Below are positions 29,559 to 41,200 of a stretch of 64,000 nucleotides of DNA, piece by piece; positions within the stretch are counted from its first letter, which is position 1, and the number at the start of each line of letters is the position of its first letter. The DNA is from Henningerozyma blattae CBS 6284 (Eukaryota > Ascomycota > Saccharomycetes > Saccharomycetales > Saccharomycetaceae). The notes beneath the pieces were generated by a model that had not been told where the DNA came from, did not search any database, and saw only the letters and a list, made by a program, of their open reading frames with translations. Made by a program: the position numbers and the translations under genes. The DNA is taken from NCBI RefSeq assembly GCF_000315915.1, contig NC_020188.1, forward strand, positions 575,501-639,500, read 5' to 3'.

Positions 29559-29958
29559 TTAGTAATGATACAGATAGACTAGTCCTTCACAATGGATTCT
29601 GGGGTTATTCTTATCCGCTAGTTATACGTTCTAGGACTATTTTTTAAGGCTTTCTGCCATTTAATTTTTCTTCCTAAGCAAAGCTTAAATTCTTGAATCT
29701 TATTTTTGTAATCTTTCCCTTTTGTTCGAACCCTTCCCATCGCGTTTTTTTCAAGCAATTTTAATTTTCAATATTTTCGTTTTGGAATTCTGCAAGATCC
29801 CTAAATAATATAGCGAAACACGTATTTAAAAATTTAACATTTTGAGTAATAGCTATTTACTATCTAAACTTTTGAGTAAGGCAAAAATATTGAATGCAAT
29901 CAAGAGTAATAACGAATATTCAATACAATTGCTAAGTATAGTATTATAAAAGGACATT
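29559..29958. other. divergent promoter SPC3/SND2
   Basis: 400 bp. The sequence TTTTGAGTAA occurs twice (about 29840 and 29871) and may be a shared site of a bidirectional promoter for two ER-translocation genes. No other motif was noted. Confidence 0.4.
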
Positions 29959-30492
29959 ATGGCTGGTAAAGCAACCAAAAAGCAAGCTCTTGCAAATCAA
30001 CAAGCACTTTCCACTCTTTATAAAGCTAGTCTTCCATTAATATTTGTATCTTTACTACGAACATGGTATTGTAATTCCGGTAAGTCTCCTTTAATTAAGA
30101 TTATTTCATTACATATCCCATGTATAATATGCATCTATACACTAGAAAAGACAGGTCGTCCAACCTACGACTCAAAAGGTAAGTTATCTACTGTTGGTGT
30201 CGATTTAGCACAAAGTGGTGGTTTAACAGATATAATGTTTGACGTCATCTATTTGTCATTAATTGCCGATGTTGGTGTGATTCTTTTTAATACATTATGG
30301 TTATGGTGGATTTGTGGTATTGCTGTTGTTGGGTATGGTGGATATAAACTATGGGCTTTGAAGAATATGTTAATGCCATCTTCACCTAAGACACCAAAGG
30401 CCAAATCTACTACCCCTTCTGAACCAGAAAAATCAAAGAGACAAATGAAAAGAGAAAAAAGAGGTGATAAAGTTCAAATTAAATATCGATAA
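29959..30492 (+). CDS. SND2: SRP-independent targeting protein, TMEM208 family
   Basis: 177 aa (S. cerevisiae Snd2/Env10 181). It has a basic N terminus (MAGKATKKQALANQQ), four hydrophobic segments (about 24-42, 48-60, 92-112, 116-132), and the family stretch TGRPTYDSKGKLSTVGVDLAQ between helices. The tail is highly charged (QMKREKRGDKVQIKYR). Snd2 sits in the ER membrane and helps insert proteins with internal or C-terminal membrane segments. It is convergent with BMT6, with 85 bp between stops. Confidence 0.94.
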   Translation: MAGKATKKQALANQQALSTLYKASLPLIFVSLLRTWYCNSGKSPLIKIISLHIPCIICIYTLEKTGRPTYDSKGKLSTVGVDLAQSGGLTDIMFDVIYLSLIADVGVILFNTLWLWWICGIAVVGYGGYKLWALKNMLMPSSPKTPKAKSTTPSEPEKSKRQMKREKRGDKVQIKYR

Positions 30493-30577
30493 TCTAGAAT
30501 GCCGGCCTAACTATTCTTCTATTATGCAAAATTTCATATCTCTATAAAAAATGTATTTATTTTTGATTTAATACGAT

Positions 30578-31552
30578 TTATTTAATTTTTTTTATATAAA
30601 CGATAAAAAATCTCATGTTTTCCACTTTTAGAGGGTAGTCACAGTTTGGATCGCAACGATACCATAAGCTGTCATTCTCGGATACTAATGACCAGGCAGA
30701 AGGTGATTTATCTCCAGTTCTTACACCAACCAATATTGTGTCTATTAGGAAATGAATAGGGAATTGTTTTCTCCCCACTGTTATATGTGAATAACTACCA
30801 GCACTTTCGACTATTAATAAATGGCATCCTGATTTACAATCTTTGTTGAATTTTTGTAATAATCTGATGCTCTCTGTCTTATGTTCTGTAAAAAGTTCAT
30901 TTGTGGTAAATAATAACGTTATTAAATTAATATTGGAGAGAGATACATTATTCTCATTGAAATTCATTTTTAATATATCATCATGAATAAAATTAATATT
31001 TAAGGTATCATTACCACCGCCGTATAACCATTTTTCATTAATTTGATTTTCTAATCTTTCTATAATAGAACTCCAATCTGCTATATCCATCAAATTTAAT
31101 TTCAACTTCGGACTTTCTGCTACATCTTCGTTATTAGTGGAGAATTTTTTTGTCATATTTTGTGAATAAACAAACATGCTACATAATGCAATTAATTCCC
31201 CGCCTGCACCACCACCTATACACAATACTGCTTGATCCTCTGATGAGTGGCATTGAATAATTTTCTTGATGGGATCAAAGAATGCAAATAAAGACGCGTA
31301 AGCCATCGCACGAGAAGATGACCATCTTATACAATATGCAGTTCTTTTAATATCATCATCAAAAGCTTCAATATATTCTCGATTAAACAAACTAGATTTG
31401 ACATCTTGAATATCAGCTTGTAATTTTTCTATATCCTCCACGTATAATTCTTCATTGAATGTAACTTTGAAAAGATCTAGGATTTCCTGTGGGGGTAATG
31501 TAGCCGGATTATGAACTGGTAATTGCTTATTTGACGTCTTGTTTTTTGCCAT
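30578..31552 (-). CDS. BMT6: 25S rRNA m3U methyltransferase
   Basis: I start at ATG 31552 (MAKNKTSNKQLP, 324 aa); the open frame further upstream has no ATG. The Rossmann-type SAM site is visible as VLCIGGGAGGELIAL. Later strands (NLMDIADWSSIIERLE, NINLITLLFTTNELF, CHLLIVESAGSYSHI) fit the Bmt6 family. Bmt6 methylates U2843 of 25S rRNA in the nucleolus. S. cerevisiae Bmt6 is about 365 aa, so this form is somewhat shorter. RRPE and PAC-like motifs upstream agree with ribosome-biogenesis control. The SND2-BMT6 order follows chromosome XII. Confidence 0.88.
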   Translation of the reverse strand: MAKNKTSNKQLPVHNPATLPPQEILDLFKVTFNEELYVEDIEKLQADIQDVKSSLFNREYIEAFDDDIKRTAYCIRWSSSRAMAYASLFAFFDPIKKIIQCHSSEDQAVLCIGGGAGGELIALCSMFVYSQNMTKKFSTNNEDVAESPKLKLNLMDIADWSSIIERLENQINEKWLYGGGNDTLNINFIHDDILKMNFNENNVSLSNINLITLLFTTNELFTEHKTESIRLLQKFNKDCKSGCHLLIVESAGSYSHITVGRKQFPIHFLIDTILVGVRTGDKSPSAWSLVSENDSLWYRCDPNCDYPLKVENMRFFIVYIKKIK

Positions 31553-31670
31553 CTGTTTTCTTAATAATTTTTCAGTTAATATATATTTAAGCACACAGAA
31601 GTTGAGATATACCAGGAGTGTCTGCTTTTAATAAAAGTCATATTGATCTTTCTTTTTTTTTTTTTTAACT

Positions 31671-31701
31671 AAATTTTTCATAAATGCTCATTTGATGAGC
31701 T
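31671..31701 (-). promoter_or_regulatory. RRPE and PAC-like motifs upstream of BMT6
   Basis: AAATTTTTCA at 31671-31680 is the complement of the RRPE consensus TGAAAAATTT. GATGAGCT at 31694-31701 resembles PAC, with T in place of the usual C before GATGAG. They lie about 120-150 bp upstream of the BMT6 ATG, the normal arrangement for rRNA-processing genes. Confidence 0.5.
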
Positions 31702-31829
31702 AAACAAATCGGACGGAAGAATTAAAACAATAGGTATCCGGCAAATAATGAATATAAGTTCACAATTAAAAGAAAAAAAAGGTGACATCATTGTTTGTGT
31801 TTTTGGTGAGTATTAGCAAAAGTCATGCA

Positions 31830-32420
31830 TTAATCAATTTTTTCTTGATGTTTCCAGTAAGCGATCTGAGAATCTTTTTGCTTTAACAATTTATTGAGTT
31901 CCTTAATAGTAGCATCTCTGGATTGAACAGCTTGATCTTTATCGGACAAAATTTGTGATTGGTTTAGCTTGATATCTTTTTGTTCCTTAATAAATTTCTT
32001 TTGGTGGGCCACAATCTGCCTGAAATGAACAATAGTCTGATCTTTTTGTTTGATGATATCATTTTGAATAGCCATAGCATCCTTGTAGTCTGATATCACT
32101 GTATTTAAATCGGTGAATACATTTTTGAATCTGGTAATCAAGTCATCTTGTGTTTTGATTATAGATTCTTGATTATTTGAAGCATCTAATTGCAATTCTT
32201 CAGTTTCAGCTTTTTTAGTTATTAAATCCTTCTTATGAAGTTCATATTGAATAATAACGTCTAACAACTCCTTTGTACCATCTGAAAATTTGACACTAAC
32301 TTCAGGCTCTGTTTCTAATTTTCTCATTTTGATAACCACTGGATCAGGAGTAATATCTTCATCTAATGGGTGGACATTTTTAGTGTTTGCCAAAGTTCTT
32401 GGTACTGGTGCTGTCATCAT
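31830..32420 (-). CDS. uncharacterised coiled-coil protein, 196 aa
   Basis: The open frame extends upstream to 32486 but has no ATG until 32420 (MMTAPVPRTL), which I take as the start. Residues 1-45 are Pro/Asp-containing and probably disordered. From about 50 to the end the protein is an almost continuous amphipathic helix (ELHKKDLITKKAETEELQ, KQKDQTIVHFRQIVAHQKK, IKELNKLLKQKDSQIAYWK), rich in Gln, Lys and Asp, typical of a dimeric coiled coil. No family is recognised. It lies between BMT6 and RPL22, where S. cerevisiae has no comparable gene that I recall. A missing 5' exon is possible, but I found no branch-point sequence upstream. Confidence 0.6.
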   Translation of the reverse strand: MMTAPVPRTLANTKNVHPLDEDITPDPVVIKMRKLETEPEVSVKFSDGTKELLDVIIQYELHKKDLITKKAETEELQLDASNNQESIIKTQDDLITRFKNVFTDLNTVISDYKDAMAIQNDIIKQKDQTIVHFRQIVAHQKKFIKEQKDIKLNQSQILSDKDQAVQSRDATIKELNKLLKQKDSQIAYWKHQEKID

Positions 32421-32906
32421 AAACTCAACAGAAACTAGGCCTATAACTATATGTGTAACTTTTAAAAATTGATACCTTGCAAACAATCTATATAATGAAA
32501 GAAACTCACCAGCTATACTCCATCCTAATAAAGAATGATGAAACCTACTATAGGTTGAAATCTAAATTAAAATAAAACTAGATGATTCGATAACTTAAGA
32601 TCGATAAATAATCTAACGTATAAATAGATCATATGATATACAGACTGGTAAAAAATTACAATTAACTTAATTATTTCCCATATTTACGCATCAAGAATTT
32701 TTCAATCGTAAAATCTAGGCCTCTGGAAGAGTTTCCTCTTTAGTACATATTGAAAGGGCAGGAAATTCCCAATTTGGTAATATAGCTGGAGTCATCCATG
32801 CACAAGTTGTGATAAACGTTTGATATCGAAAGAATTTATTAATTAAAGATTACAGAAATGTTTATATATGAATTGAATTATAATACGTTTAAGTTAGTCA
32901 ATTAAT
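32421..32906. other. spacer between RPL22 and the coiled-coil gene
   Basis: About 490 bp of AT-rich DNA on the 3' side of RPL22 and the 5' side of the coiled-coil gene. I noted no promoter motif or RNA gene. Confidence 0.45.
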
Positions 32907-33568
32907 TTATTCTTCGTCTTCTTCTTCTTCTGGAGCAACTTGGTAGAAGGCCAATCTGTATTGGTTTTGTTTAGTGGAAACAAATCTAATCCAGTCTCTC
33001 AATTGGTTCTTCTTCAAGTACTTCTTAGTTAAGTACTTCAAGTACTTACCAGAGAACTTAGCAGTGGAAACAATAGTAACAATGGAACCGTCTTCTTCAA
33101 CGGAGATGGCGTTACCTAAGTTACCAACAGCACCTTCAACCTTGATGTGGTCGATCAAGTATTTCTTGTAAGCAGCTGGGTCGAAAACACCGTTTTCGGT
33201 TGGAGAAGAAACATCGACAGTGAAAGTCTTGGTGATCTTTTGTTTTCTGGTGGTCTATTACAAAACAAGGGAGATTTATAGATAATAACAATTGCAGAGC
33301 AATATTATCAATGAATGTTGTTAGTAATGTTGCATATGTAATTCTTATCAATTGTAAGGACAATTGATAACTTCGCGCCTACTGCTATTAACAATCACTG
33401 TTTCCTGTGAATTTTTAAAATACAGAATAGCCAAAATTCATCATGTATATTACAACACTATTAATAACAAAAAGTTAGAAATCAGTAGTAGCAAAAAACA
33501 AGGAGATAGTTCATTGTAAATCGCAGAATCACACAGTATCAACCATTAAGACATACTCTTGGAGCCAT
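32907..33568 (-). CDS. RPL22: ribosomal protein eL22, spliced
   Basis: Two exons join to 119 aa. Exon 1 is 33557-33568 (ATG GCT CCA AGA); exon 2 is 32907-33254. The intron (33255-33556, 302 nt) begins GTATGT, ends TAG and contains TACTAAC (complement at 33320-33326). The phase is zero. The product matches eL22: [40 protein letters not shown], then [21 protein letters not shown], and an acidic C terminus. Codons are strongly optimal. eL22 sits on the exterior of the 60S subunit. In S. cerevisiae the two copies (RPL22A on XII, RPL22B on VI) come from this locus, and Rpl22 represses splicing of RPL22 introns. The long intron here may serve the same feedback. Confidence 0.97.
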
Positions 33569-34114
33569 TTTAACGATACGGTTTGTTTGGATATCTTGCC
33601 AACTGTGAATATTCACTACAATTTTTTTGACAATTTTCTTTTAATAATAAACTTCGATTCCCATACATCATATTGGCATGCTGAAACTCATTGAAATTTC
33701 AGAACTTCGCGATGTCTGAAAGCTGAAAACCCGATAGAAAAAAAAAAGGAAAATAATTTAGAACTTTATTTTTTTGATTTTTTCATCCGAAATTAATTTT
33801 TTCAAGACTGCTGAAGGTGGCAGGATGTTTGGGGTTTCCAGGTCTATGTGATTTCCAAATTAGGGCGCATTCCTCGTTTAGGGTTTGTAATGAATTTCGG
33901 AAAATGGTTAATTTCAATGTTATTGAAATAGTAAATAGTATGATGATATCAAAATAAACAAGTAAATCACCAATTTTCAAAAAGAGCCTATAGTATATAT
34001 TGTAAATAAAAACATATATTATATGGACAAGTTATACAACTTTTAAAACGCTTTGTTATACAATTTCAACTTTATTTATATTGCCAATCAAGAGAAACTG
34101 AGATTCATTAGGGA
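33569..34114. promoter_or_regulatory. divergent promoter RPL22/MIL1 with Rap1-like site
   Basis: CCCATACATCA at 33660-33670 matches the core of a Rap1 site, 92-102 bp upstream of the RPL22 ATG, the usual position for ribosomal-protein promoters. T-rich tracts flank it. TTCGGAAAA near 33895 recalls a centromere CDEIII half but lacks the other elements. Confidence 0.45.
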
Positions 34115-37100
34115 ATGTCTGATCTGGAAGAGGATTTAGGTGTTCAACTAAAGGGTTTCAGTATTAGCAACAATGGTGAATCCCGATTCAGGAGAAACAA
34201 AAAGAATCAACTTTCGAGTTTAGATGATCATAATGATTTGGGTTCTGATTTAGGGTCATTTCTGAACAAGGAGCCGTCTAGTATTAACAATGATGCCGAT
34301 TTGGGTTTGGGTATATATCATGCTTCTACGACTCCAAGTTCAATGAATATTAATACTAATACAAACCGTAATAATAGTAGCACATCTAAAAAAAGCGATA
34401 CCCACAATTACACTGGATCTCTTGATGGGGATTTGGGTGATGTTCGTGATTTATCTTCGTTAACTATGAATAATTTCTCAACTTCGAATTCAATCACATT
34501 TAAGAAGGCCACTACTTTTTCTTCAACTCCTTCTAAAGAAGTGTTAGCACTTCCTGATGATGATAGTATAGACAGTAATGGCTTGACTCACAATTTTAAT
34601 ACAAACAAAGAGATACCTACTAATAGATCAATTATAGGCTTGGACCATCAAGATAAGCAAGACCATTCACATTCGTTTCAAGAAAAGCATGATGAGGAAT
34701 TAAAAAAATTAGATAACTCTTCGCATGTTATTAAAACTGAAGCCTCTGCATTAAATAATACTAAAATTAATACTCTAGAGAGTATAAATCTGCATGTTAC
34801 TTCATATAAATCTACGAAAAATAATATCTCTATACAAGTACAAGACAATTTATCAGAATTACAAAAGGACGGTGTGTCACCAATCGATGTTGAGCCAACT
34901 AATGACAACCAAAAGCCTGATTCTGATTCTGATTCTGATTCTGACTCAGGCTGGCAAAATATGGAAACAATTGCCTCCTATAATGTTTATAATCAAAAAG
35001 GTGAACTAGAAATTAAAAATTATAAAGACACTCTAAAAGAACAAGAGGAAGAACAAGTGCAAGTAGAAGCAAATAAGAAAATGGCAGGTTTCAGTTACAC
35101 GAAAGTGGGTGGTGAAAGCCAAGCTCAGAGATCCTTCACTTCTAATAGAAAGACAGACTTTTTATTCAATCATAAAGCTCTACAAAAACTGAATGCTGAT
35201 AGATCGATTAAAGATGATGTAGAATTATCAACCTCGGAAACAGATTCAGAATTTTATGATGAATATGAAGATGATATAGCGCCCAATGATTATTTAACAA
35301 CAAGTAATCAATTGAATGTAACAAAGACTCTGTTAAATGACAAAGAGAAATTAGCATATGCTGGTTCCATTAATGTTCTCGCAAATCAAATGTGTGCAGA
35401 TCTGGCCAAAGTATGTTTATGTGTAGATATCAAATCACATAAGAAATTAGCGCGTCGTTTACAATTTGCACAAAAAGATATAGCATCCTGGAAACTAGAT
35501 ATATTGTCACGATTATATGAACATTTAGATGTTCCTGAAGAAGATGTGCAAGTCATTGAAAAATTATCATTGCATGGTATTAGACTAGAAGATTTATGTA
35601 AATGTTTAAAAACAACTCAAAATGTCGAAAATCCGTTAAATAAAGATGATACGGATGATTTGGACGATATAGATGAGGAATCAACTAGTTTATCCAAAAC
35701 CAATTCCAAGGATAATGAAAATAATGAAATAAATAATGATAATGATAAGACTAATAACGATTATAAAGATAAAAATCAAAAAGGTAATAAAACTACAATA
35801 CATCCTACTGATAAGGCTGGTACTGATATATCGCCTGTGCACTCTAATAAAATAGCAAATAAAACATTAGAAGCTATCAATGTTGGATCTAATGATGTCG
35901 CTAATAAAACCTTGGAAAGTATCAATACTACAGAGAGATTTATAGAAACTCAAACTGAAACTTCGGCTTCTAAAATATCAGACGAAACTGGTGATATAGC
36001 AGATTGGAGAATATCAGCCTTGGGTGGTTCAATTATTCCTGAGACATCATCTTCCAATATTTCCCCAAAGCCTGTGGCTCAACAAAGTTTATTTGAGTCA
36101 AATCCATTTGCAGATTCATCGAGTCCTTTATCGGGCAATGAGCATGATAATAATGATACTAGAAATCCTTTTAGTGATAGTAATGCCCTAGTAAAAAAGA
36201 TAGATGGCCCTGTTGATGAGTCAAGTGATACAAAATCAACAACATATTCAGACTTCCATGCTGCAGTTCCTACAACTGTTATAGATCCAGCTAACGTTAT
36301 GGATCAAAATGAGATAAATATCGATGTTGCTTGGACGATTATCTGTGACTTATTTTTAATTCTATTACAAAAGTCAGTTTATGATTCACGGTCCAGAACT
36401 TTACTTATTAAGTTTGCTAAAGTTTTAAACATATCAAAAATGGAGATTAATGAATTTGAAAAGCGTATTACAGATTCACTGGATATGGAGCAATCCACAG
36501 AAGAACAACAATGGAATGAATTAAAGCATATGAAAGATAGAAGAAAGGAGAATAGAAGAAAAAAAATGATGTATGTTGGTCTTGCCATGGTTGGTGGTTC
36601 ATTAGTCTTGGGTTTATCTGGTGGTTTATTAGCTCCTGTCATTGGTGCTGGTGTTGCAGCTGGTCTTTCAACAATCGGTATCACGGGGGCCAGTTCCTTC
36701 ATAACAGGTGCAGGTGGTACTGCAATCGTTGCTGTGACTAGTACAGCCATTGGTGCAAACATTGGTAGGAAAGGTATGAAGAGAAGAATGGGTAGCGTTC
36801 GTACTTTTGAATTCCGTCCACTGCATAATAATCGTCGTGTCAATTTAATTGTAACTGTTTCTGGCTGGATGATTGGTAATGAGGATGATGTGCGTCTACC
36901 ATTTTCAACAGTTGATCCTGTAGAAGGTGATTTATACTCTCTTTTATGGGAACCAGAAATGTTAAAGTCCACTGGTCAAACAATTAATATTGTGGCAACA
37001 GAAGTTTTTACACAAGCCATCCAACAAGTGTTGGGGGCTACCATCCTTACTGCATTTATGGCTGCAATCCAATGGCCTTTAGCTTTATCAAAATTAGGTT

Positions 37101-38299
37101 ATATCATTGATAACCCCTGGAATGTTTCTTTAGATAGAGCTTGGGCTGCTGGGTTAATTCTAGCGGATACGTTAATTTCCAAGAATCTAGGGCAACGTCC
37201 AATTACTTTAATTGGATTTTCCTTGGGTTCGAGAGTCATATTTTCATGTCTTGTTGAACTTTGTAGAAAAAAAGCGATGGGCTTAGTTGAAAATGTTATA
37301 TTATTTGGTACACCCACAGTTCGGAATAAGCAGCATTTAGTCATGGCTAGATCTGCAGTCAGTGGTAGATTTATTAATGGATACTCTGATAAGGATTGGG
37401 TTTTAGCATATTTATTCAGAGCTACAGCTGGTGGTTTTAGTGCTGTTATGGGGATTTCTCCAATTGATAATATTGAAGGTATCGAGAATTTTAATTGCAC
37501 AGAATTAGTTGATGGTCATATGGCATATCGTAAAAATATGCCAAAACTATTAAAAGAGTTAGGCATTGCAGTGACAAGCGAAGAGTTTGCAGAAATTGAA
37601 GAGAGTATGGACCCAAATGAAATACAAAAGCAAAGAAAATTAGTTCACGATGTAGATGCAGCTCAACAAAAGTTGTTAAAGAAGGGTAAGAAACGTAATA
37701 GTTGGCTACCAACTTGGATGAAACCAAAGAAAACAAAATGGCAAACAATGGTAGAAGAGGCTGTCGAAGAGGCTAATGATACCGATTTGAATGGTGAATC
37801 AGTTACTTCTAACGAACCCAAAACTTCGGAGGATAAGGACGAATCACAAAAGAAAAATGATCCGGCCATTGTTGATCATAGTGCGCTAATGATTGAAGTA
37901 CAGAGGATCAAAGCAGCAATGCATGAAGATCTTTTAAGACATGAAGCTGAATTACGTAAGAATCAAGAAGCTACTCTATCACCAGCTGTTGCTAATTTAG
38001 ATAATGGAAATATGAATAGCACTAATACTACAACAGGCGTTAATATTAAGCAGACAATTACCACTGACCAGATAAGCGAACAAGAAGTTGTGACGCCAAA
38101 TCCTAATTTTTCCTTAGATAGCAATTCTAAAAGTACTACAATTGTTCAACTAGGTACAAATAGCACTATGTCTTCACCACATATCCAAAGTCCAAACCAT
38201 TTCCAATTAATGGGTGCTGGTAGACCCATTTTACCAAAAGATGATGACATGTATATGCGTCGTAAGGATGTTAAATACGAATTTCCCGATGACATTTAA
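34115..38299 (+). CDS. MIL1: DUF726 putative lipase, AP-1 associated
   Basis: 1394 aa, longer than S. cerevisiae Mil1 (about 1073). The long N-terminal part (1-about 690) is acidic, Asn/Ser-rich and disordered, with a DS repeat at about 270-280 and a pair of repeated segments (NKTLEAINVGSN and NKTLESINTTER, near 585-610). Two short hydrophobic helices follow (about 822-850: YVGLAMVGGSLVLGLSGGLL). The alpha/beta-hydrolase core has the nucleophile elbow GFSLGSR (about 1033) and NVILFGTPTV. Mil1 binds clathrin adaptor AP-1 and acts in membrane traffic. The extra length lies in the disordered region. It is divergent from RPL22, as YFL034W is from YFL034C-A. Confidence 0.92.
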   Translation: MSDLEEDLGVQLKGFSISNNGESRFRRNKKNQLSSLDDHNDLGSDLGSFLNKEPSSINNDADLGLGIYHASTTPSSMNINTNTNRNNSSTSKKSDTHNYTGSLDGDLGDVRDLSSLTMNNFSTSNSITFKKATTFSSTPSKEVLALPDDDSIDSNGLTHNFNTNKEIPTNRSIIGLDHQDKQDHSHSFQEKHDEELKKLDNSSHVIKTEASALNNTKINTLESINLHVTSYKSTKNNISIQVQDNLSELQKDGVSPIDVEPTNDNQKPDSDSDSDSDSGWQNMETIASYNVYNQKGELEIKNYKDTLKEQEEEQVQVEANKKMAGFSYTKVGGESQAQRSFTSNRKTDFLFNHKALQKLNADRSIKDDVELSTSETDSEFYDEYEDDIAPNDYLTTSNQLNVTKTLLNDKEKLAYAGSINVLANQMCADLAKVCLCVDIKSHKKLARRLQFAQKDIASWKLDILSRLYEHLDVPEEDVQVIEKLSLHGIRLEDLCKCLKTTQNVENPLNKDDTDDLDDIDEESTSLSKTNSKDNENNEINNDNDKTNNDYKDKNQKGNKTTIHPTDKAGTDISPVHSNKIANKTLEAINVGSNDVANKTLESINTTERFIETQTETSASKISDETGDIADWRISALGGSIIPETSSSNISPKPVAQQSLFESNPFADSSSPLSGNEHDNNDTRNPFSDSNALVKKIDGPVDESSDTKSTTYSDFHAAVPTTVIDPANVMDQNEINIDVAWTIICDLFLILLQKSVYDSRSRTLLIKFAKVLNISKMEINEFEKRITDSLDMEQSTEEQQWNELKHMKDRRKENRRKKMMYVGLAMVGGSLVLGLSGGLLAPVIGAGVAAGLSTIGITGASSFITGAGGTAIVAVTSTAIGANIGRKGMKRRMGSVRTFEFRPLHNNRRVNLIVTVSGWMIGNEDDVRLPFSTVDPVEGDLYSLLWEPEMLKSTGQTINIVATEVFTQAIQQVLGATILTAFMAAIQWPLALSKLGYIIDNPWNVSLDRAWAAGLILADTLISKNLGQRPITLIGFSLGSRVIFSCLVELCRKKAMGLVENVILFGTPTVRNKQHLVMARSAVSGRFINGYSDKDWVLAYLFRATAGGFSAVMGISPIDNIEGIENFNCTELVDGHMAYRKNMPKLLKELGIAVTSEEFAEIEESMDPNEIQKQRKLVHDVDAAQQKLLKKGKKRNSWLPTWMKPKKTKWQTMVEEAVEEANDTDLNGESVTSNEPKTSEDKDESQKKNDPAIVDHSALMIEVQRIKAAMHEDLLRHEAELRKNQEATLSPAVANLDNGNMNSTNTTTGVNIKQTITTDQISEQEVVTPNPNFSLDSNSKSTTIVQLGTNSTMSSPHIQSPNHFQLMGAGRPILPKDDDMYMRRKDVKYEFPDDI

Positions 38300-41200
38300 A
38301 TAATTTATTAGCATTTTGAACTTTTGTGATACAGTAACTAAAGAATATTCCTAACCAACCTATTTTCAGTAATTATTCTAATCCTTTAATGCATATATTT
38401 TGCATTGAATTCAGATTTGGGGCTTTCTATTATCAAATTTTATTTTTTAAATACACTGCATATATTACTACTATTTATACCTTTATATTTACTAAAGACT
38501 TCGCATTTTTTTTTTTCATATTGATGGTACCTTATAGATGTAGATGAAGAAAAAAAATGAAAGCTCTATACATAAATATCTCTTTTGTTCGTAAATATTG
38601 AAAAATATTATGATTGTATTATATTAATTTGTGGTAAAGTATATATGTTAAAAGATTAATTATTATGAATTTATTTAGTAGCGTTCTCATTTAAATTTTT
38701 GTGTTGAAAGTTTGTAAAAGAAATAAAAATACAACTAATCATAAATTTTTTAAGAAAGTAAATGCTAAACCCCATATTCCGCGTAAAATCTCTCAAACTT
38801 TGTTGAATATTGAAAATTGACAATAATAAAGAAAATTGCGTAATTCAAAACATTATCATTCCAAAATTAGTAGCAATATACGATGATAGTTTCATTATTA
38901 GGGGAAGGGGAATATCGCGCATAAAAATAGAAATATGACTGTATCAAAGAAATTTTAAGTATTATATCATAGAATTCTAGACTTTGATAGAATGAAAGGG
39001 GTAACTCCTCTAACCTTTCCCTTATGTTAAGGTTACCTTAAAAACGCTATATCAATACTCAAGAATGCTGTTCTCTGAGTAAAATATACGTAGGCAAGGG
39101 TTTCAAGAAGAAAAAAAGACACGCTGATAAAATAAAATCAGTAACGAACAGCAAATTATCTTTCCAAAAAGGAAATTATCATTGATTTAGTTAAAGCTTG
39201 TCAATAAAATAAAGATTGTGTTATACAATTATTAAAAGTTAAATAAATTGATATTTGTTATTTTTAGTATTATTAATTTAAATGTATCTTGATTTAGTAG
39301 ATATATTTAATAAAGAACCGGAAATTTTTTTTTTAATAAATTAAGAAAATCAAACAATGGATAGAATTTGATTAATGTGTGGTTATAGTTACATGTTTCA
39401 GGACATTCTCCTCAAAATGTGAACAGGTAAGATAATTTTAGGAGATAATTTCTTGAATAGTACTAAGTTTACACACTTATTTGCTTATGGAGGAGTTTTA
39501 ACAATAAGAGGAAAAGGTACATAATTTCCGTAAACGTAAGATATTATTTACAACGCATCATAATATATATATATATATATATGGAAATACGTCTGTTAAC
39601 AACTGTATATATTTAGATGACATCGTAGTTTAGTTAGATATCAATACAAATATTAACAGCAATTATAATAGCGTTTCAACCGATATTAACTTGGCGAAAC
39701 GTTTACATTCTCTTTGGGAAGTTTAATTAGTGACATACCTATCTAGTAAATACCATTTTGTAATTTGATCTAGTAGTAGTATCATAGTAACCAATAAATC
39801 TTCTCTTGGAAATATAGAAAATATATTGATGAACGTAACTGCAAATTACGTCAACTTGATGATTCAAAACAAAAACATTAAGAATGATTGGATGCCATAA
39901 TAAAGAACAAGTCAATGTTTTACTTTTAAAATATACATATTTAAAAAATTATATAAAGATAACGAATAACTTCTATTCAATAATACCACAAGCCCGATAA
40001 ACTCCCAATGGTTCTTTCCTTAAAAAGTAAGAACATAGTTTTATTCAATATTATTTACCATAGCTTAACAATAGTCCAATAATTTTTTTTTCTTTTTTGA
40101 TATATATAAACGATGTCTACTACCTAGTGAATTTACTTAATAAAAATGTATTTCTCTTTGACCAAGTCTAATAATGTATATGCTTAACTACTGATCATTG
40201 TGAATAGTAGCAAAAAAAATAATAATAATTAACCAATTATGAGAAGTTTATCGTTATTATGATTAAATGACATTTGCTAAAGACCGATAACACTAGTTGA
40301 TACTTCTACTAACCCACAGATCCACGATATATCAGGGCCATTTCGGTAAGAAGTATAATGGACATAATTGAAGAAGCTTCTCGACTCAATGGTAAAGGCG
40401 AGCATCGGAATTGCTATCTGTCAAACCCCGACATTAATTCATACAATGAGTACAGTGAGTACAGAAGGACAAAAATGCTTGGTTTAGGATTTAATTTTGA
40501 GATACTGGCATAGTGGAAGAAAAAAAACAAGGTGCAATTGAACGAAAAAAAACGATGAATTACAAGCTCAAGGACGATTCACTAAGATCGTAAAATCCGA
40601 GGGTCAAGTTGGATTTCTTTTTCATGCAGGGCAGTAATTTCTTTTGAAGAAGAAATTTTCTTTGAGTCCAAACTCAGTCTTTTGAGTTAACGATAAAATC
40701 CGACGTTTCTTAATTTGGTTTAAGCTATGCAAACAGAATGCTTAGGAACTGGAAGGTAAAAATTTTTAAAACAATTCAACAAATTCTTTCCACCAGGAAT
40801 TGTCCAATGGACCGTTTGGTACTTGGATATACCAATTAATTCCGTTAAGAACAGGCAACCGATAAAACCCTTTATTAATTGACAATGACATCACATTCTT
40901 CAAGCCAATTGACATTTATTTAAAAAATTTAGGCCATTACTGCAAAAGTGGATTCCAATATAAGAACATTTCATTTGCCTATTCTGTGCATGTCCTTAAC
41001 CCTTTCCTGTGTTCAATATATTCTTAAACTGTATCTCGGGTTATATATCCGCTAGGCGTTTTTCTATATTGAAGCATTTGCGTAGCTTTTGAGATGCAGG
41101 CATGTCTCGTGTGGAGAAATTCTCGGGAATGTGAGATCCACAGAACACTCCGGAGCCCTCTGGAAAAATACCTTAAGAATTTTACTACTTAATATGGAAT

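Noticed and set aside
33893..33903. TTCGGAA resembling CDEIII
   Set aside because: No CDEI in the correct orientation and distance; lies in the MIL1 promoter.
36379..36972. 197-codon ORF antisense to MIL1
   Set aside because: Shadow of the conserved MIL1 coding frame.
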